Shown: piece after piece, positions 51,506 to 60,398 of the stretch | How the letters are laid out: each line of letters opens with the position of its first letter | How positions within the stretch are numbered: the stretch's first letter is position 1 | From: JBCCCJ01 sp039029315 | GTDB lineage: Bacteria; Bacteroidota; Bacteroidia; J057 | Reading direction: 5' to 3' | NCBI GenBank assembly: GCA_039029315.1 | Contig: JBCCGK010000010.1 | Span: 109,705-173,704 of the forward strand | Length of the DNA: 64,000 nt | Notes under the pieces: generated by a model | What the model was told of the DNA's origin: nothing | The model's input: the letters and a program-made list of their open reading frames with translations, nothing else | Database searches by the model: none | Program-made: the position numbers and the translations under genes

Positions 51506-52699
51506 CTACAGTCTGGTTTCAAATTGAGTCAATATTTTCTGTAATTCTCTGAACTGTTCCCAGAGCTCATCATTGTCTTCTGCATTGACATTGGTGAAAA
51601 CAACGCGACCAATCTGTGTGTCTGCATGAAACCGAATCGCTACATGCATACCGGGATCACTGCCATCATGCCCGATCAATCGACTGACTGATCCCATACC
51701 CCAAAAGGCACGATTGTCGTCCTCATCTCCTGGCAACAGAAGGTTGCTGGATGTCTGAGGCAAATACCTGCTCTTTGACTGAAAGGCTTTGATTACCTCA
51801 GACAAATAGGCACTCATATCTGCTACTGTCGACAACAAGCCACCATCAGGATAAGTATTGAGAGAATAATAAGGGACCTGATCTCCACGTGGAAAATACA
51901 AACTCGCAAATGCCTCTGCATTGAGATCCGTACGGGACCAGGCAGAAGAGGTCATTCCCAATGGAGAAAAGATCTGCTCCTTCGTAAAGCTTTCAAAAGG
52001 GATTCCTGTTGCCAGTTCAATGAGATAGGCCGCCAAGGCAGCATTCAAATTGGTATATTCTTGCACCGTTCCTGGCGCCTGCTTGAGGAAATTCTTTTTC
52101 TTATGCCATTTCCCTTCTTTGTTGAGGATCTTTTTGAGAAAGTCTCCCAATTCCATCCGTTCATGGCTGTGGATAAACTCATAGTAGTCCATGGCCATTC
52201 CGTCCTCATTCTCTGGTTTCCCATCAGAAATATAGGTCTGTCCGTAGTATTTGGAGTCAAGTATGCTGGAAGTATGACTTGCCAAATGCCTGACAAGGAT
52301 TGGCGTCTCTGGATGATAGGGATTGACAATGGTAAATGGTAAAATATCGTTGATGGGTGTCTCCATGGTCAATGCCCCTGCCTCAATCGCCTTCACCAAT
52401 GCAACACCGACTACAGTTTTGCTCACCGAACCGATATTCTGGATCGTTCGGATGGTATAGGCTGTCTCCTTCTTACGATCTGCATATCCAAATCCTTTTT
52501 GATACAGGACTTTCTCACCAGATACGATAGCCACAGCAAACCCAGGTAGGTCTGTCTGTTGTGCAAATGCCTTCAAAGCAGCGGTCAAAGAATCTTCTGT
52601 GCCTTGAGCAGATAGTTGTGTCTGAGTAATGCAGAGAAAAAAAGGGACAATAGCTAACAGGAAAAAATGGAAGTGTTGATGGTCTGACTTGTGAATCAT
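51506..52699 (-). CDS. Exported serine hydrolase, beta-lactamase (class C/esterase) family
   Basis: The 397-aa product has a signal peptide (about 1-31, ...TQLSAQ). Catalytic residues of the family are visible: SVSK (S91-x-x-K94), YTN (Y215-T-N217), and the third motif HDG in LIGHDGSDPGMHV near residue 347, all intact. The family covers class C beta-lactamases, D-amino-acid peptidases and esterases; these exported Bacteroidota members are mostly esterase- or peptidase-like. The substrate cannot be assigned, and resistance is not implied. Three genes follow each other on this strand from 54379 down to here. Confidence 0.9.
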   Translation of the reverse strand: MIHKSDHQHFHFFLLAIVPFFLCITQTQLSAQGTEDSLTAALKAFAQQTDLPGFAVAIVSGEKVLYQKGFGYADRKKETAYTIRTIQNIGSVSKTVVGVALVKAIEAGALTMETPINDILPFTIVNPYHPETPILVRHLASHTSSILDSKYYGQTYISDGKPENEDGMAMDYYEFIHSHERMELGDFLKKILNKEGKWHKKKNFLKQAPGTVQEYTNLNAALAAYLIELATGIPFESFTKEQIFSPLGMTSSAWSRTDLNAEAFASLYFPRGDQVPYYSLNTYPDGGLLSTVADMSAYLSEVIKAFQSKSRYLPQTSSNLLLPGDEDDNRAFWGMGSVSRLIGHDGSDPGMHVAIRFHADTQIGRVVFTNVNAEDNDELWEQFRELQKILTQFETRL

Positions 52700-52771
52700 A
52701 GCATGAATATTTATGGGTTGTGAAGATATTCCTATAACAATCAGATCCCCGTTATCCCCTATGCTCCTCGA

Positions 52772-53191
52772 TTAATTCGCCAATTTGCGTTTGAGCATTC
52801 GGATCAAGCCTCCGATCAGGGGCAGGTTTTCATAAAACAGTTCTCCGGCATCAAAATAATCACGTTGATGGGTGATCTTCTCTTGGATGGTCAGAACAGA
52901 AATTCCAGAAGCAGAGATGCCACTTCTGGGGCGCTTGGTCTGAATATGCATCTCCCATGTCAGGTAGGCTTTGTCTCCGACCACACTCTCCTCGGTGAAC
53001 TCGAAGGAACCTTCCACCAAATTCTGATTGAGTTTGTTGAAATAGGTTTTGAGTTGTTCTCGTCCTTCAATGAGATGAATCGGGTCCTGAAACACAATCC
53101 CTTCATCATATATCTCATCCAGGGTAGAAAGATCAGAGAAATGAAGATCGGTGAAATAATCTTTAAAGGTTTGTAGCACCAGAAGATTCAT
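52772..53191 (-). CDS. NTF2-like/SnoaL-like small protein
   Basis: The 139-aa product has the cone-shaped NTF2-like pattern: FTDLHFSDLSTLDEIYDEGIVFQDPIHLIEGREQLKTYFNKL, then EFTEESVVGDKAYLTWEMHIQT and ISVLTIQEKITHQRDYFDAGEL. The fold binds small hydrophobic ligands; some members are enzymes. It lies three bases from the end of the upstream epimerase-like gene, so they are co-transcribed and perhaps work on the same compound. Confidence 0.85.
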   Translation of the reverse strand: MNLLVLQTFKDYFTDLHFSDLSTLDEIYDEGIVFQDPIHLIEGREQLKTYFNKLNQNLVEGSFEFTEESVVGDKAYLTWEMHIQTKRPRSGISASGISVLTIQEKITHQRDYFDAGELFYENLPLIGGLIRMLKRKLAN

Positions 53192-53194
53192 AAC

Positions 53195-54379
53195 TTAATT
53201 GCTTATTTTTTTCCACGCAGCCAACACATCAGCTTCTCTGGCCATCAAGCTACGGTCTCCAGTTTCCAAGTTCGTGCGACGCTCTTCAGAAACGGCATCT
53301 GAATACCACCAGTCATGAATATCCTGGCAGCTATCCGCAAGGGGTGTGAAGGTCAAGCCATTGTCCAAAGCCTTTTGATTGTTGATTCTGGCAGTTCCAA
53401 CATTATTGCCTTCTGGCATAATCCAGGGAATGGCATAAGGAACTTTGTGTTGCTTGAGAAAATCATAATCATCGATCATCACAAAACTTGAAGGCGCAGC
53501 AAAAGCAGCTTGAACCCCATACACAAAGGCATGCATCCCTTTTGGAGTAGCAGGCCCAACCGCATTGAAGGCACCTGTAGTTCTGGTCTCAATCAGGCGA
53601 ATCATCCACTCTGCGACATCTCTGACGTCGATATACTGGACTGGATCATTTGCCTTACCCGGAACCAGGATTTCTCCTCCCTTGCTCATGCGCACGGGCC
53701 AATAAGAAAACCGATCCGTGCGATCTGCTGGCCCCATCATATAGGTTGGCCGGACAAGAATGGTTCGCTCTTCTCCAAACGCCTTTTGGGCCTCTAGTTC
53801 CGAGTTGGCCTTCATCACGCCATAATTATACTCCAGTTTGTCATCCTCTCCCAAATTATCGGGGACTTTTCGGACCAGTGTTGTTGATTCATCAATATCA
53901 TCTCCCAGATAAGGATAATAGACGCCTGTTGAAGAAGTATAGAGATACAGATCCACATGATCCTTCAGCAGTTCGGCGGTATCTATGGTCCATTGAACTC
54001 GGTGGCCTGAATTGTCGATGACAGCATCCCATTTCCTTCCCTTCAAGGCCTCCAGATTATCATTGCGATCGCCAACAAGATGTTCTACTTGTTGGAAGAG
54101 TTGTTTGTAGATGGTTGGTTTGGTTTTGCCACGGGTAAAAATACTGATGGAATGTCCCCGATTCAGTGCATAGGCAATTTGATGTGGTCCAAGAAAGCTG
54201 GTCCCACCGAGGATGAGGATATTTAAAGAATGCCTGGGAGCTAGCGTATTATTCCTTTGCGACTGCGCAAAACTAAATACAGGAGAGCTCAGAACCGAAG
54301 CAGAAATACTTGCCTTGATTCCAGTTTGAAGGAATTGGCGCCGATTGGGAGAAGAAGTTGGCTTATCTGGAGTTGACAT
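53195..54379 (-). CDS. Tat-exported NAD-dependent epimerase/dehydratase-like protein
   Basis: The 394-aa product begins with a twin-arginine signal (NRRQFLQTG, R13-R14) followed by a hydrophobic stretch. The Rossmann motif GGTSFLG (58-64) is an atypical GxxGxxG, and YNYGVMK gives the catalytic Tyr and Lys (Y186, K190), so the extended short-chain dehydrogenase/epimerase core is present. Tat export of a folded, NAD(P)-loaded enzyme to the periplasm is the simple reading. The substrate is unknown. Overall similar to the 'NAD-dependent epimerase/dehydratase' proteins found in Bacteroidota with secretion signals. Confidence 0.88.
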   Translation of the reverse strand: MSTPDKPTSSPNRRQFLQTGIKASISASVLSSPVFSFAQSQRNNTLAPRHSLNILILGGTSFLGPHQIAYALNRGHSISIFTRGKTKPTIYKQLFQQVEHLVGDRNDNLEALKGRKWDAVIDNSGHRVQWTIDTAELLKDHVDLYLYTSSTGVYYPYLGDDIDESTTLVRKVPDNLGEDDKLEYNYGVMKANSELEAQKAFGEERTILVRPTYMMGPADRTDRFSYWPVRMSKGGEILVPGKANDPVQYIDVRDVAEWMIRLIETRTTGAFNAVGPATPKGMHAFVYGVQAAFAAPSSFVMIDDYDFLKQHKVPYAIPWIMPEGNNVGTARINNQKALDNGLTFTPLADSCQDIHDWWYSDAVSEERRTNLETGDRSLMAREADVLAAWKKISN

Positions 54380-54601
54380 ACTTTTTTTGGGAGTGAATAT
54401 ACGTATTCTTCCTATGAAGGAGGGATTCTCACCACCTGCAATGAGGAAATTTTCTTGCTAATTCCAGCGAGGAGAGATGCAGCGATACACTAGTTGTTTT
54501 CGTCTAAGGAATGGTCCACCTTTCCCATCAAATCTATGTTCACTTTTCATTTGGCAGACTCTTTTCGTCCGATTTAGGACCTGATCAAGGCTAGCGGTCT
54601 G

Positions 54602-54632
54602 GTTGATTTTTTCAAACATTCATTTATCTTTT
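54602..54632 (+). promoter_or_regulatory. Promoter candidate for the propeller cargo gene
   Basis: GTTG (54602-54605), 19 bases, TATCTTTT (54625-54632), each one mismatch from TTTG and TAnnTTTG. The ATG at 54638 lies only five bases after, so the transcript would have almost no leader. Confidence 0.4.
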
Positions 54633-54637
54633 TTATC

Positions 54638-56347
54638 ATGACAAAGCTCCGATTTTGCCTTGTGTGTTTCTGTGTTTGTATAGGGTATTCACTGGCTCAG
54701 GAACCAGCTTTGGTTTGGGCGAAACATATGCCTGGAACAAAGAACAAATATTCGACGGGACAGTCGATCGTCCTAGATTCGAGCGGAAATGTATATATCG
54801 CCGGGGATTTTGAAGGAACAGTCGATTTTGATCCAGGACCAGACACCATGAACCTTAGCTCCAATGGTTTTAAAGATGCTTTTGTCCAAAAACTGGATAG
54901 TAACGGACATCTGCTTTGGGTCAAACAAATGGGAGGGATATTAGAAGATCGGGCTAGCACGCTCACAGCTGACACGGATGGAAATATCTATGTCACTGGC
55001 GTGTTTCGAGAAACAGTGGATTTTGATCCGAATTCTGGCATCACCAATTTAAGTTCTAGTGGGAACAAAGATATTTTTATCCAAAAACTGGACGCCAATG
55101 GTCAGTTACTTTGGGTGAAACAATTATCCGGGGAAGGGCGAAAAGAGAGTTATTCGACCACCCTGGATGCTCATGGCGATCTGTATACAGTTGGCACTTA
55201 TTTTCTCACTGTAGATTTTGATCCAGGTCCTGGGATTGTCAACCACTCAGCTTTGTCTGGAGATGACACTTTTATTCTAAAGTTGGATGCTGATGGTAAT
55301 TTCATTTGGATTAAGAATCTGGGAGGATCAGGTTGTAGCCTGACAGCCTATTCAGTAAATATTGATGGAAGCGGGAATATTTATACTGCTGGCGGATTTT
55401 CAGGAAGTTGTGATTTTGATCCCGCAGAGCCTGTAAGAAAAAAGAATTCTCTGGGCCTGGATATTTTCATTCACAAGTTGGATATGAACGGAGACTTTCT
55501 TTGGGTCAAACACATCAAAGGAACAAGGGAACATCGTGCAAAATCGATCACTACTGACAGCCATGGGAATGTGTATACAACAGGAGAATTTCGGGATACC
55601 ATAGATTTTGATCCAGGAACAGATACACACTTTCTGACCACAGCACATGGACATTCCAAAATTTTTGTTCAAAAACTGGATCCAGAAGGCAACTTTCTAT
55701 GGGCAAAACAATTGGGGGGCCCTAGTGATGATTTTGCCAATTCCATCACGATCAATCCCCGTGGCTATGTTCTGTCAAGCGGGACTTTCTGGGGAACTGC
55801 AGATTTTGATCCGGGTCCAGGAACACATACCCTCACCTCTCGTGGAAGTCGGGATATATATCTTCACAAAATGGACCCCAATGGCCATTTCAAGTCGGTA
55901 CAGCAAATTAGAGGAACAGAATATGATCTCATATCCTCGATTATCACAGATTCTGTTGGCAACATCTATGCAACAGGTGCTTTTGGGGGGATTGCTGATC
56001 TGGATCCAGGTGAAGGGAAAATGAATGTCGCCTCAATAGGATACCATGATGCTTTTGTATTAAAGTTAAGCCCCTGCCCATTATTTGCGACTGATATTGA
56101 CGAACAAGCTTCGCGGAATAGCCTTCATATTTACCCCAATCCATCCAGAAATGGGATCTTTCAAATCCGATCTGGCCAGCCTATAGAAAGAATTCGGCTG
56201 TATGATCTGTCAGGACGCTTACTGAAAAATCAAGATTACCCTCCCTTAATATTGAATCTGCAAGCCTACAAGTCAGGCTGGTATGTATGTCAGATTCAAG
56301 CTAGTAGTGGGCAAGTCATTGCCAAAAAAATTGCCATCAGGAAATGA
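54638..56347 (+). CDS. Secreted seven-repeat beta-propeller protein with type IX sorting domain
   Basis: The 569-aa product has a signal peptide (ending SLAQ) and seven repeats of about 65 residues. Each has a DFDPG-type Asp/Pro/Gly loop (VDFDPGPDT, VDFDPNSGI, VDFDPGPGI, CDFDPAEPV, IDFDPGTDT, ADFDPGPGT, ADLDPGEGK) followed by a KLDxNGxxLWVKQ strand and a DxxGNIYxTGxF strand. This is an SBBP-type repeat and should fold as a seven-bladed propeller. The Asp-rich loops suggest calcium. A sorting domain ends the protein (about 495-569; IYPNPSRNGIFQI ... QIQASSGQVIAKKIAI). No catalytic residues are recognisable; binding of glycan or protein is likely. Confidence 0.88.
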   Translation: MTKLRFCLVCFCVCIGYSLAQEPALVWAKHMPGTKNKYSTGQSIVLDSSGNVYIAGDFEGTVDFDPGPDTMNLSSNGFKDAFVQKLDSNGHLLWVKQMGGILEDRASTLTADTDGNIYVTGVFRETVDFDPNSGITNLSSSGNKDIFIQKLDANGQLLWVKQLSGEGRKESYSTTLDAHGDLYTVGTYFLTVDFDPGPGIVNHSALSGDDTFILKLDADGNFIWIKNLGGSGCSLTAYSVNIDGSGNIYTAGGFSGSCDFDPAEPVRKKNSLGLDIFIHKLDMNGDFLWVKHIKGTREHRAKSITTDSHGNVYTTGEFRDTIDFDPGTDTHFLTTAHGHSKIFVQKLDPEGNFLWAKQLGGPSDDFANSITINPRGYVLSSGTFWGTADFDPGPGTHTLTSRGSRDIYLHKMDPNGHFKSVQQIRGTEYDLISSIITDSVGNIYATGAFGGIADLDPGEGKMNVASIGYHDAFVLKLSPCPLFATDIDEQASRNSLHIYPNPSRNGIFQIRSGQPIERIRLYDLSGRLLKNQDYPPLILNLQAYKSGWYVCQIQASSGQVIAKKIAIRK

Positions 56348-56419
56348 GGAGACTCTGGGGATGAACAATGAACCCCCAATAAGTGATCATATGCAGGTTC
56401 TCTGCTTGTTCTCACATGC

Positions 56420-58642
56420 TTATCCTCTTCCAGCCAGCAATTCACCTTTCATCTGTTTCCCTACAGGCAGTGACCGAATTCGCTTTTGAGTCGCATCAAA
56501 GATGGCATTGGCCAGCGCCGGTGCGATGCCAGGTGTACTTGGTTCTCCAGCGCCTCCGGGAGCATTATCACTGGTAATAATATGTGTTTCTATCGCTGGC
56601 GCTTCGTCCATTCGCAGGATTTCGTAATCATGAAAATTGCTTTCTTTGACTGCTCCATTCTCGATGGTAATCTCTCCATGCAAAGCTGCTGACAGACCGT
56701 ACATGATTCCACTCTCCATTTGTGCCACGAAAGCATCAGGATAGACAGCAAATCCAGGATCTGCTGCACAAACGACCCGATGAACGGTCAGTTTTTCTCC
56801 TACGACTTCTACCTCCACGACTTCGGCAACGATGGTTCCGAATGATTGTTGAATGGCAATGCCACGGCCCCAGTTTTCGGGCAATTCTGTTCCCCAGTCA
56901 GCTTTTTCAGCTGCCAATTCCAGAACGGCCTTAAGTCTCGGTTCCTCAGACAGCAGATCTCTCCGAAATTCAAACGGATCTTTGCCCGCCGCAACAGCCA
57001 ACTCATCGATGAAGGATTCAGTAAAGAATCCGTGCAGAGAATGGTCTACACTTCGCCAGTTTCCCCAGGGAATATGTGTATTGGTTTTGGTGTATTGAAT
57101 CGACTGATTGGGAATGGCATATGGAATATGTGAAGCCTCTCCGGGATGGTGCTTGTCATTGAAAAGATTTTCCCAGGCTACAGGATTCCCCTGCTCATCC
57201 AAGCCGCCTTTGAATCGACTTACATTTGCATCCCGATAGACATCCTGGCGCATGTCTTCTTCTCTGGACCAAATCATCTTGACAGGTCCTTCCATGCTTT
57301 GTGCCAGTTTGACTGCCTGAATGACTACATCGTTTTCGGCCCGCCTCCCAAACCCACCTCCTAAATATTGGTTATGAACGATTACCTGCTCTGACTCAAT
57401 ATCCAACACCTCAGCTACTGCACTGGTAACCCCAAGCGGATTTTGAGATCCAATCCAAATCTCACACCCATCCTCCTTTACCCATGCTGTACAATTCATT
57501 GGTTCCATGGTCGCATGAGCAAGATAGGGAACCTCATATTCAGCTTCTATGGTTTGATGAGCTGACTCCATTGATGTAGCTACATCGCCCTTGTCGATTT
57601 CTTCTTCCCCTTTTCCATTGGTTTGAGACTCATCCAATCCCTTTCTGAAGCGATCAAAAATATCCGCGGAATTGATCTTCTGTTGCTCATTCGGTCCATA
57701 TTCTATCTTAACCCTGGCCAAAGCCTGTTTGGCCTGCCAGTATCCATCTGCTATTACCGCCACAGCTTCATCAATCTGCAGAACTTTGTGTACCCCTGTC
57801 ATCCCCTCAGCTTTACTTGCATCAAAAGAGGCTATTTTGCTTCCAAAAACAGGAGGTTGTTGGATGGTCGCATAGGTCATATTGGGAAGCTGAACATCCA
57901 TTCCAAAAACTGCCTCTCCTGTTACTTTTCCAGGAATGTCCAGCCTGATCGGAGAAGTCCCCATAATGGTGAACGCTTCCCTCGACTTGAGCGTCGGCTG
58001 ATCTGGTGCATCGAGTGCCACCGCCTCTTTTGCAAAGTCTGCATAAGGAGCGGATCGATTGGAAGCCTTATGATAAATAACACTTTTTGCAGCAGAGAGT
58101 TCGTTGACGGGCACCTTCCAGGCATTTGCAGCGGCTTGCAACAACATGGATTTTGCAGCCGCTCCAGCAACCCGCATGGCTTGTTTGCCAGTAAAGGAGA
58201 CAGCCGAGCTTCCGCCTGTGATCTGGAAGTTCATGCGCTTACTCAGGGTGAGGAACAAGCCATCAGCAGTTTGTTCCAAAAATGTCGGCAAGCTCACATC
58301 TCCAGCGACAAATCCTTTGATCAAGGCATAATTGGCATATTCTTTATGTGCAGGCGCTTCTTCCATCCTGACTAACTCCCAATCAGCATCCATTTCATCA
58401 GCCAACATCATGGCCAAAGCGGTATGGGTCCCTTGCCCCATTTCGGCATGTGGGACAATCGCAGTTATGGTATTATCTGGTGATAATTTCACCCAAATAT
58501 TGAGTAGTGAATTCTCTTTGTCAGGGAGAGTCTCAGCTACCTTCCTGGCTCTGTTGCCAGGCCGGATTGCGATTCCAAAAATCACGGCACCCCCAGTCAG
58601 GACGCCTGCTGTGATGAAAGCACGTCTCGTCCATTTACCCAT
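56420..58642 (-). CDS. iorB: Molybdenum hydroxylase large subunit, isoquinoline 1-oxidoreductase beta-type
   Basis: The 740-aa product has a twin-arginine type signal ([11 protein letters not shown]6-R7) and the xanthine dehydrogenase-family molybdopterin architecture of the IorB/aldehyde oxidase-like group: [40 protein letters not shown], and [22 protein letters not shown] near the C-terminus. Such enzymes hydroxylate N-heterocycles or oxidise aldehydes outside the cytoplasm. The small [2Fe-2S] subunit iorA overlaps its start by eight bases. The substrate is not determined by sequence. Confidence 0.92.
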   Translation of the reverse strand: MGKWTRRAFITAGVLTGGAVIFGIAIRPGNRARKVAETLPDKENSLLNIWVKLSPDNTITAIVPHAEMGQGTHTALAMMLADEMDADWELVRMEEAPAHKEYANYALIKGFVAGDVSLPTFLEQTADGLFLTLSKRMNFQITGGSSAVSFTGKQAMRVAGAAAKSMLLQAAANAWKVPVNELSAAKSVIYHKASNRSAPYADFAKEAVALDAPDQPTLKSREAFTIMGTSPIRLDIPGKVTGEAVFGMDVQLPNMTYATIQQPPVFGSKIASFDASKAEGMTGVHKVLQIDEAVAVIADGYWQAKQALARVKIEYGPNEQQKINSADIFDRFRKGLDESQTNGKGEEEIDKGDVATSMESAHQTIEAEYEVPYLAHATMEPMNCTAWVKEDGCEIWIGSQNPLGVTSAVAEVLDIESEQVIVHNQYLGGGFGRRAENDVVIQAVKLAQSMEGPVKMIWSREEDMRQDVYRDANVSRFKGGLDEQGNPVAWENLFNDKHHPGEASHIPYAIPNQSIQYTKTNTHIPWGNWRSVDHSLHGFFTESFIDELAVAAGKDPFEFRRDLLSEEPRLKAVLELAAEKADWGTELPENWGRGIAIQQSFGTIVAEVVEVEVVGEKLTVHRVVCAADPGFAVYPDAFVAQMESGIMYGLSAALHGEITIENGAVKESNFHDYEILRMDEAPAIETHIITSDNAPGGAGEPSTPGIAPALANAIFDATQKRIRSLPVGKQMKGELLAGRG

Positions 58643-59135
58643 GATTCGCTTCTGTTAGTGAGTTGTTCGATTGTTCTTGTAAGTCTCTGGCTGCCCGTTT
58701 GATACCTCGCCGAATTCGGTTGTACATCCCACATCGGCAAATATTGCCTCGCATAGTCAGATCGATGTCTTCATCTGTTGGAGAGGGGTTCTCAGCCAAC
58801 AGGGCTACTGCGGACATGATCTGTCCCGACTGACAATAGCCACATTGGGGGACCTGTTCTTCTATCCAGGCTTTTTGCACAGCATGCAAGCCCGTATTTT
58901 CACTACCGATCCCCTCTATGGTAGTAATCTCGGCTTCCCCGATTGAACCTACCGGTCGCACACAGGACCGAATCGCTTGGCCGTCTATGTGGACTGTGCA
59001 AGCCCCACATTGAGCCATGCCACACCCAAACTTGGTTCCGCACATCTCCAGGGATTCCCGGATGACCCAGAGCAGAGGAGTACCGGGATCTACATCCACT
59101 TCCCGGGTTTGGCCATTGATATTGAGTTTGATCAT
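58635..59135 (-). CDS. iorA: [2Fe-2S] subunit of molybdenum hydroxylase, IorA-type
   Basis: The 166-aa product has an N-terminal plant-type ferredoxin domain with cysteines [15 protein letters not shown] (about 33-47) and C57 or so in AIRSC, and a C-terminal domain with the second cluster, CGYCQSG and CRCGMYN. Both clusters are complete. It passes electrons from the Mo site in IorB to an acceptor. It overlaps iorB by eight bases and probably shares a transcript with it. Confidence 0.93.
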   Translation of the reverse strand: MIKLNINGQTREVDVDPGTPLLWVIRESLEMCGTKFGCGMAQCGACTVHIDGQAIRSCVRPVGSIGEAEITTIEGIGSENTGLHAVQKAWIEEQVPQCGYCQSGQIMSAVALLAENPSPTDEDIDLTMRGNICRCGMYNRIRRGIKRAARDLQEQSNNSLTEANHG

Positions 59136-59261
59136 AGAAGGTCAACCAATTGATGAAAGAAATTGTTCTTCAAGATACAATTTGTTTGCAAAGGATATTG
59201 AGGATGGACGCAAAATTAATAATCGGGTAAGTAGATGGACAATATTAGGGTTGATTTTGGG

Positions 59262-59336
59262 TGTAAGGGAAATAGGGAATATAATGGCTTGATGGGTAAG
59301 AGTTCTCCCGTATTTCCCCTATGCCCACTATTTCCC
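59262..59336. repeat. Interrupted inverted repeat in the spacer after iorA
   Basis: GGGAAATAG (59267-59275) and CTATTTCCC (59328-59336) pair perfectly around a ~52-base loop, and a further TATTTCCCCTATG stretch (59311-59323) partly repeats the right arm. The plus strand is G-rich before and C-rich after the centre. The 241-bp spacer is otherwise empty. Confidence 0.4.
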
Positions 59337-59376
59337 TCACAAATAAATGTGTCCCCTTACTTAACAATCATGACAG

Positions 59377-59955
59377 TCAAACCAAAGATAAAGCGATCAA
59401 CCGATAAGGGGTTCGTGAGCTATGACCACTTGAGTTGTCTCGGAAAGTATAGCTGAATGGGAGTTCTTCTATTGTTCGTCCATCATCTGCTTCAAGCATC
59501 GTTTGTCTGAGGATGTCTACTTTTTTGCCTACATCCTGAATACATACCACAAGACGGCCCTTTGGCGCCAATTGCTTGATGATTTTGCGGACCAGGCTTT
59601 TCTCTTTTTCCCGATCATGTTTGGAGAAATGTAGCATGCTGTCCAGAAGAACAATATCCACCCCTTCAAAATCCTCCCACGCATATAGATCTGCAGCTTG
59701 TCCTTCCAGTGCCAGTCCTTCTTCGCTGGCAATCCTGAGCATTTGAGAAATCCCCACAGAAGAGACGTCTATCCCAAATACCTGATAGCCCATTCTGGCC
59801 AAGGCAATCGCATCACGCCCCTGCCCACAGCCCATGTCAAGCACTTTGCCCTTGGGAGAAAGTTGCTGAAAGTACTCCAACAGTTCAGGATAGGGATCTC
59901 CAAAGAGATTGGCTGTTTGGTAGTACTGATCATATGTATGTTGTTCCGATGACAT
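59377..59955 (-). CDS. Class I SAM-dependent methyltransferase
   Basis: From ATG 59955 the product is 192 aa. The SAM-binding motif I is VLDMGCGQGRDAIALARMGYQVFGIDVS, followed by GVDIVLLDSMLHFSKHDREKEK and a strand KGRLVVCIQDV. The fold is a standard Rossmann methyltransferase. The C-terminal third (DDGRTIEELPFSYTFRD) has no known substrate pointers. An upstream TTG at 59964 would add only three residues. Acceptor unknown. Confidence 0.85.
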   Translation of the reverse strand: MSSEQHTYDQYYQTANLFGDPYPELLEYFQQLSPKGKVLDMGCGQGRDAIALARMGYQVFGIDVSSVGISQMLRIASEEGLALEGQAADLYAWEDFEGVDIVLLDSMLHFSKHDREKEKSLVRKIIKQLAPKGRLVVCIQDVGKKVDILRQTMLEADDGRTIEELPFSYTFRDNSSGHSSRTPYRLIALSLV

Positions 59956-60398
59956 AGATTTCAATTACGCCATTTTCCTCTCACTTAACAATGATTCACC
60001 ATCTTCATCGGTTCATTGGTTTCACCCGAATGAACAGTCAGGATGGACTAGAAGACCAATCCATGACAGCTTGGAATGCCCTTGTTTCATTCCTATTCAG
60101 CTCATGAGAATCCCAGAACTCAGTTTGATCAAGCTAGTTGGCCTGTTTTTTCTCACATTTTCCCTATATATCCAAAGCTGACTCAAAGAATTCCGTTCGA
60201 TCTTTGATCTTTCTGGAGAAATCATATGTAGATTTACAGGAACAGCTAGTTGCCGAACAAATTCCGGTCTTACTATCGGATGCAATCATCAACTGGATCA
60301 ATCGATTCGGTCATTCCATGTGATTACATTGTTTGATGAAGGACAATGAATGCTCTCCATGAAATGGATCTAAAGATACAATACAACTCTGTTCTCCA
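59956..60398. other. Gene-free stretch before the GH13-like gene
   Basis: About 440 bases with no credible gene; the short frames are not supported by protein character. I see no tRNA, hairpin terminator or clear promoter. Confidence 0.4.

Noticed and set aside
54800..56000. Regularly spaced DNA repeats in the propeller gene, considered as CRISPR or tandem repeats
   Set aside because: They follow the reading frame and encode protein repeats with variable codons.
57623..58375. A long plus-strand open frame (~250 codons) opposite iorB
   Set aside because: It lies wholly antisense to the conserved molybdenum-hydroxylase gene, has no recognisable domain, and its length follows from the codon usage of the real gene.
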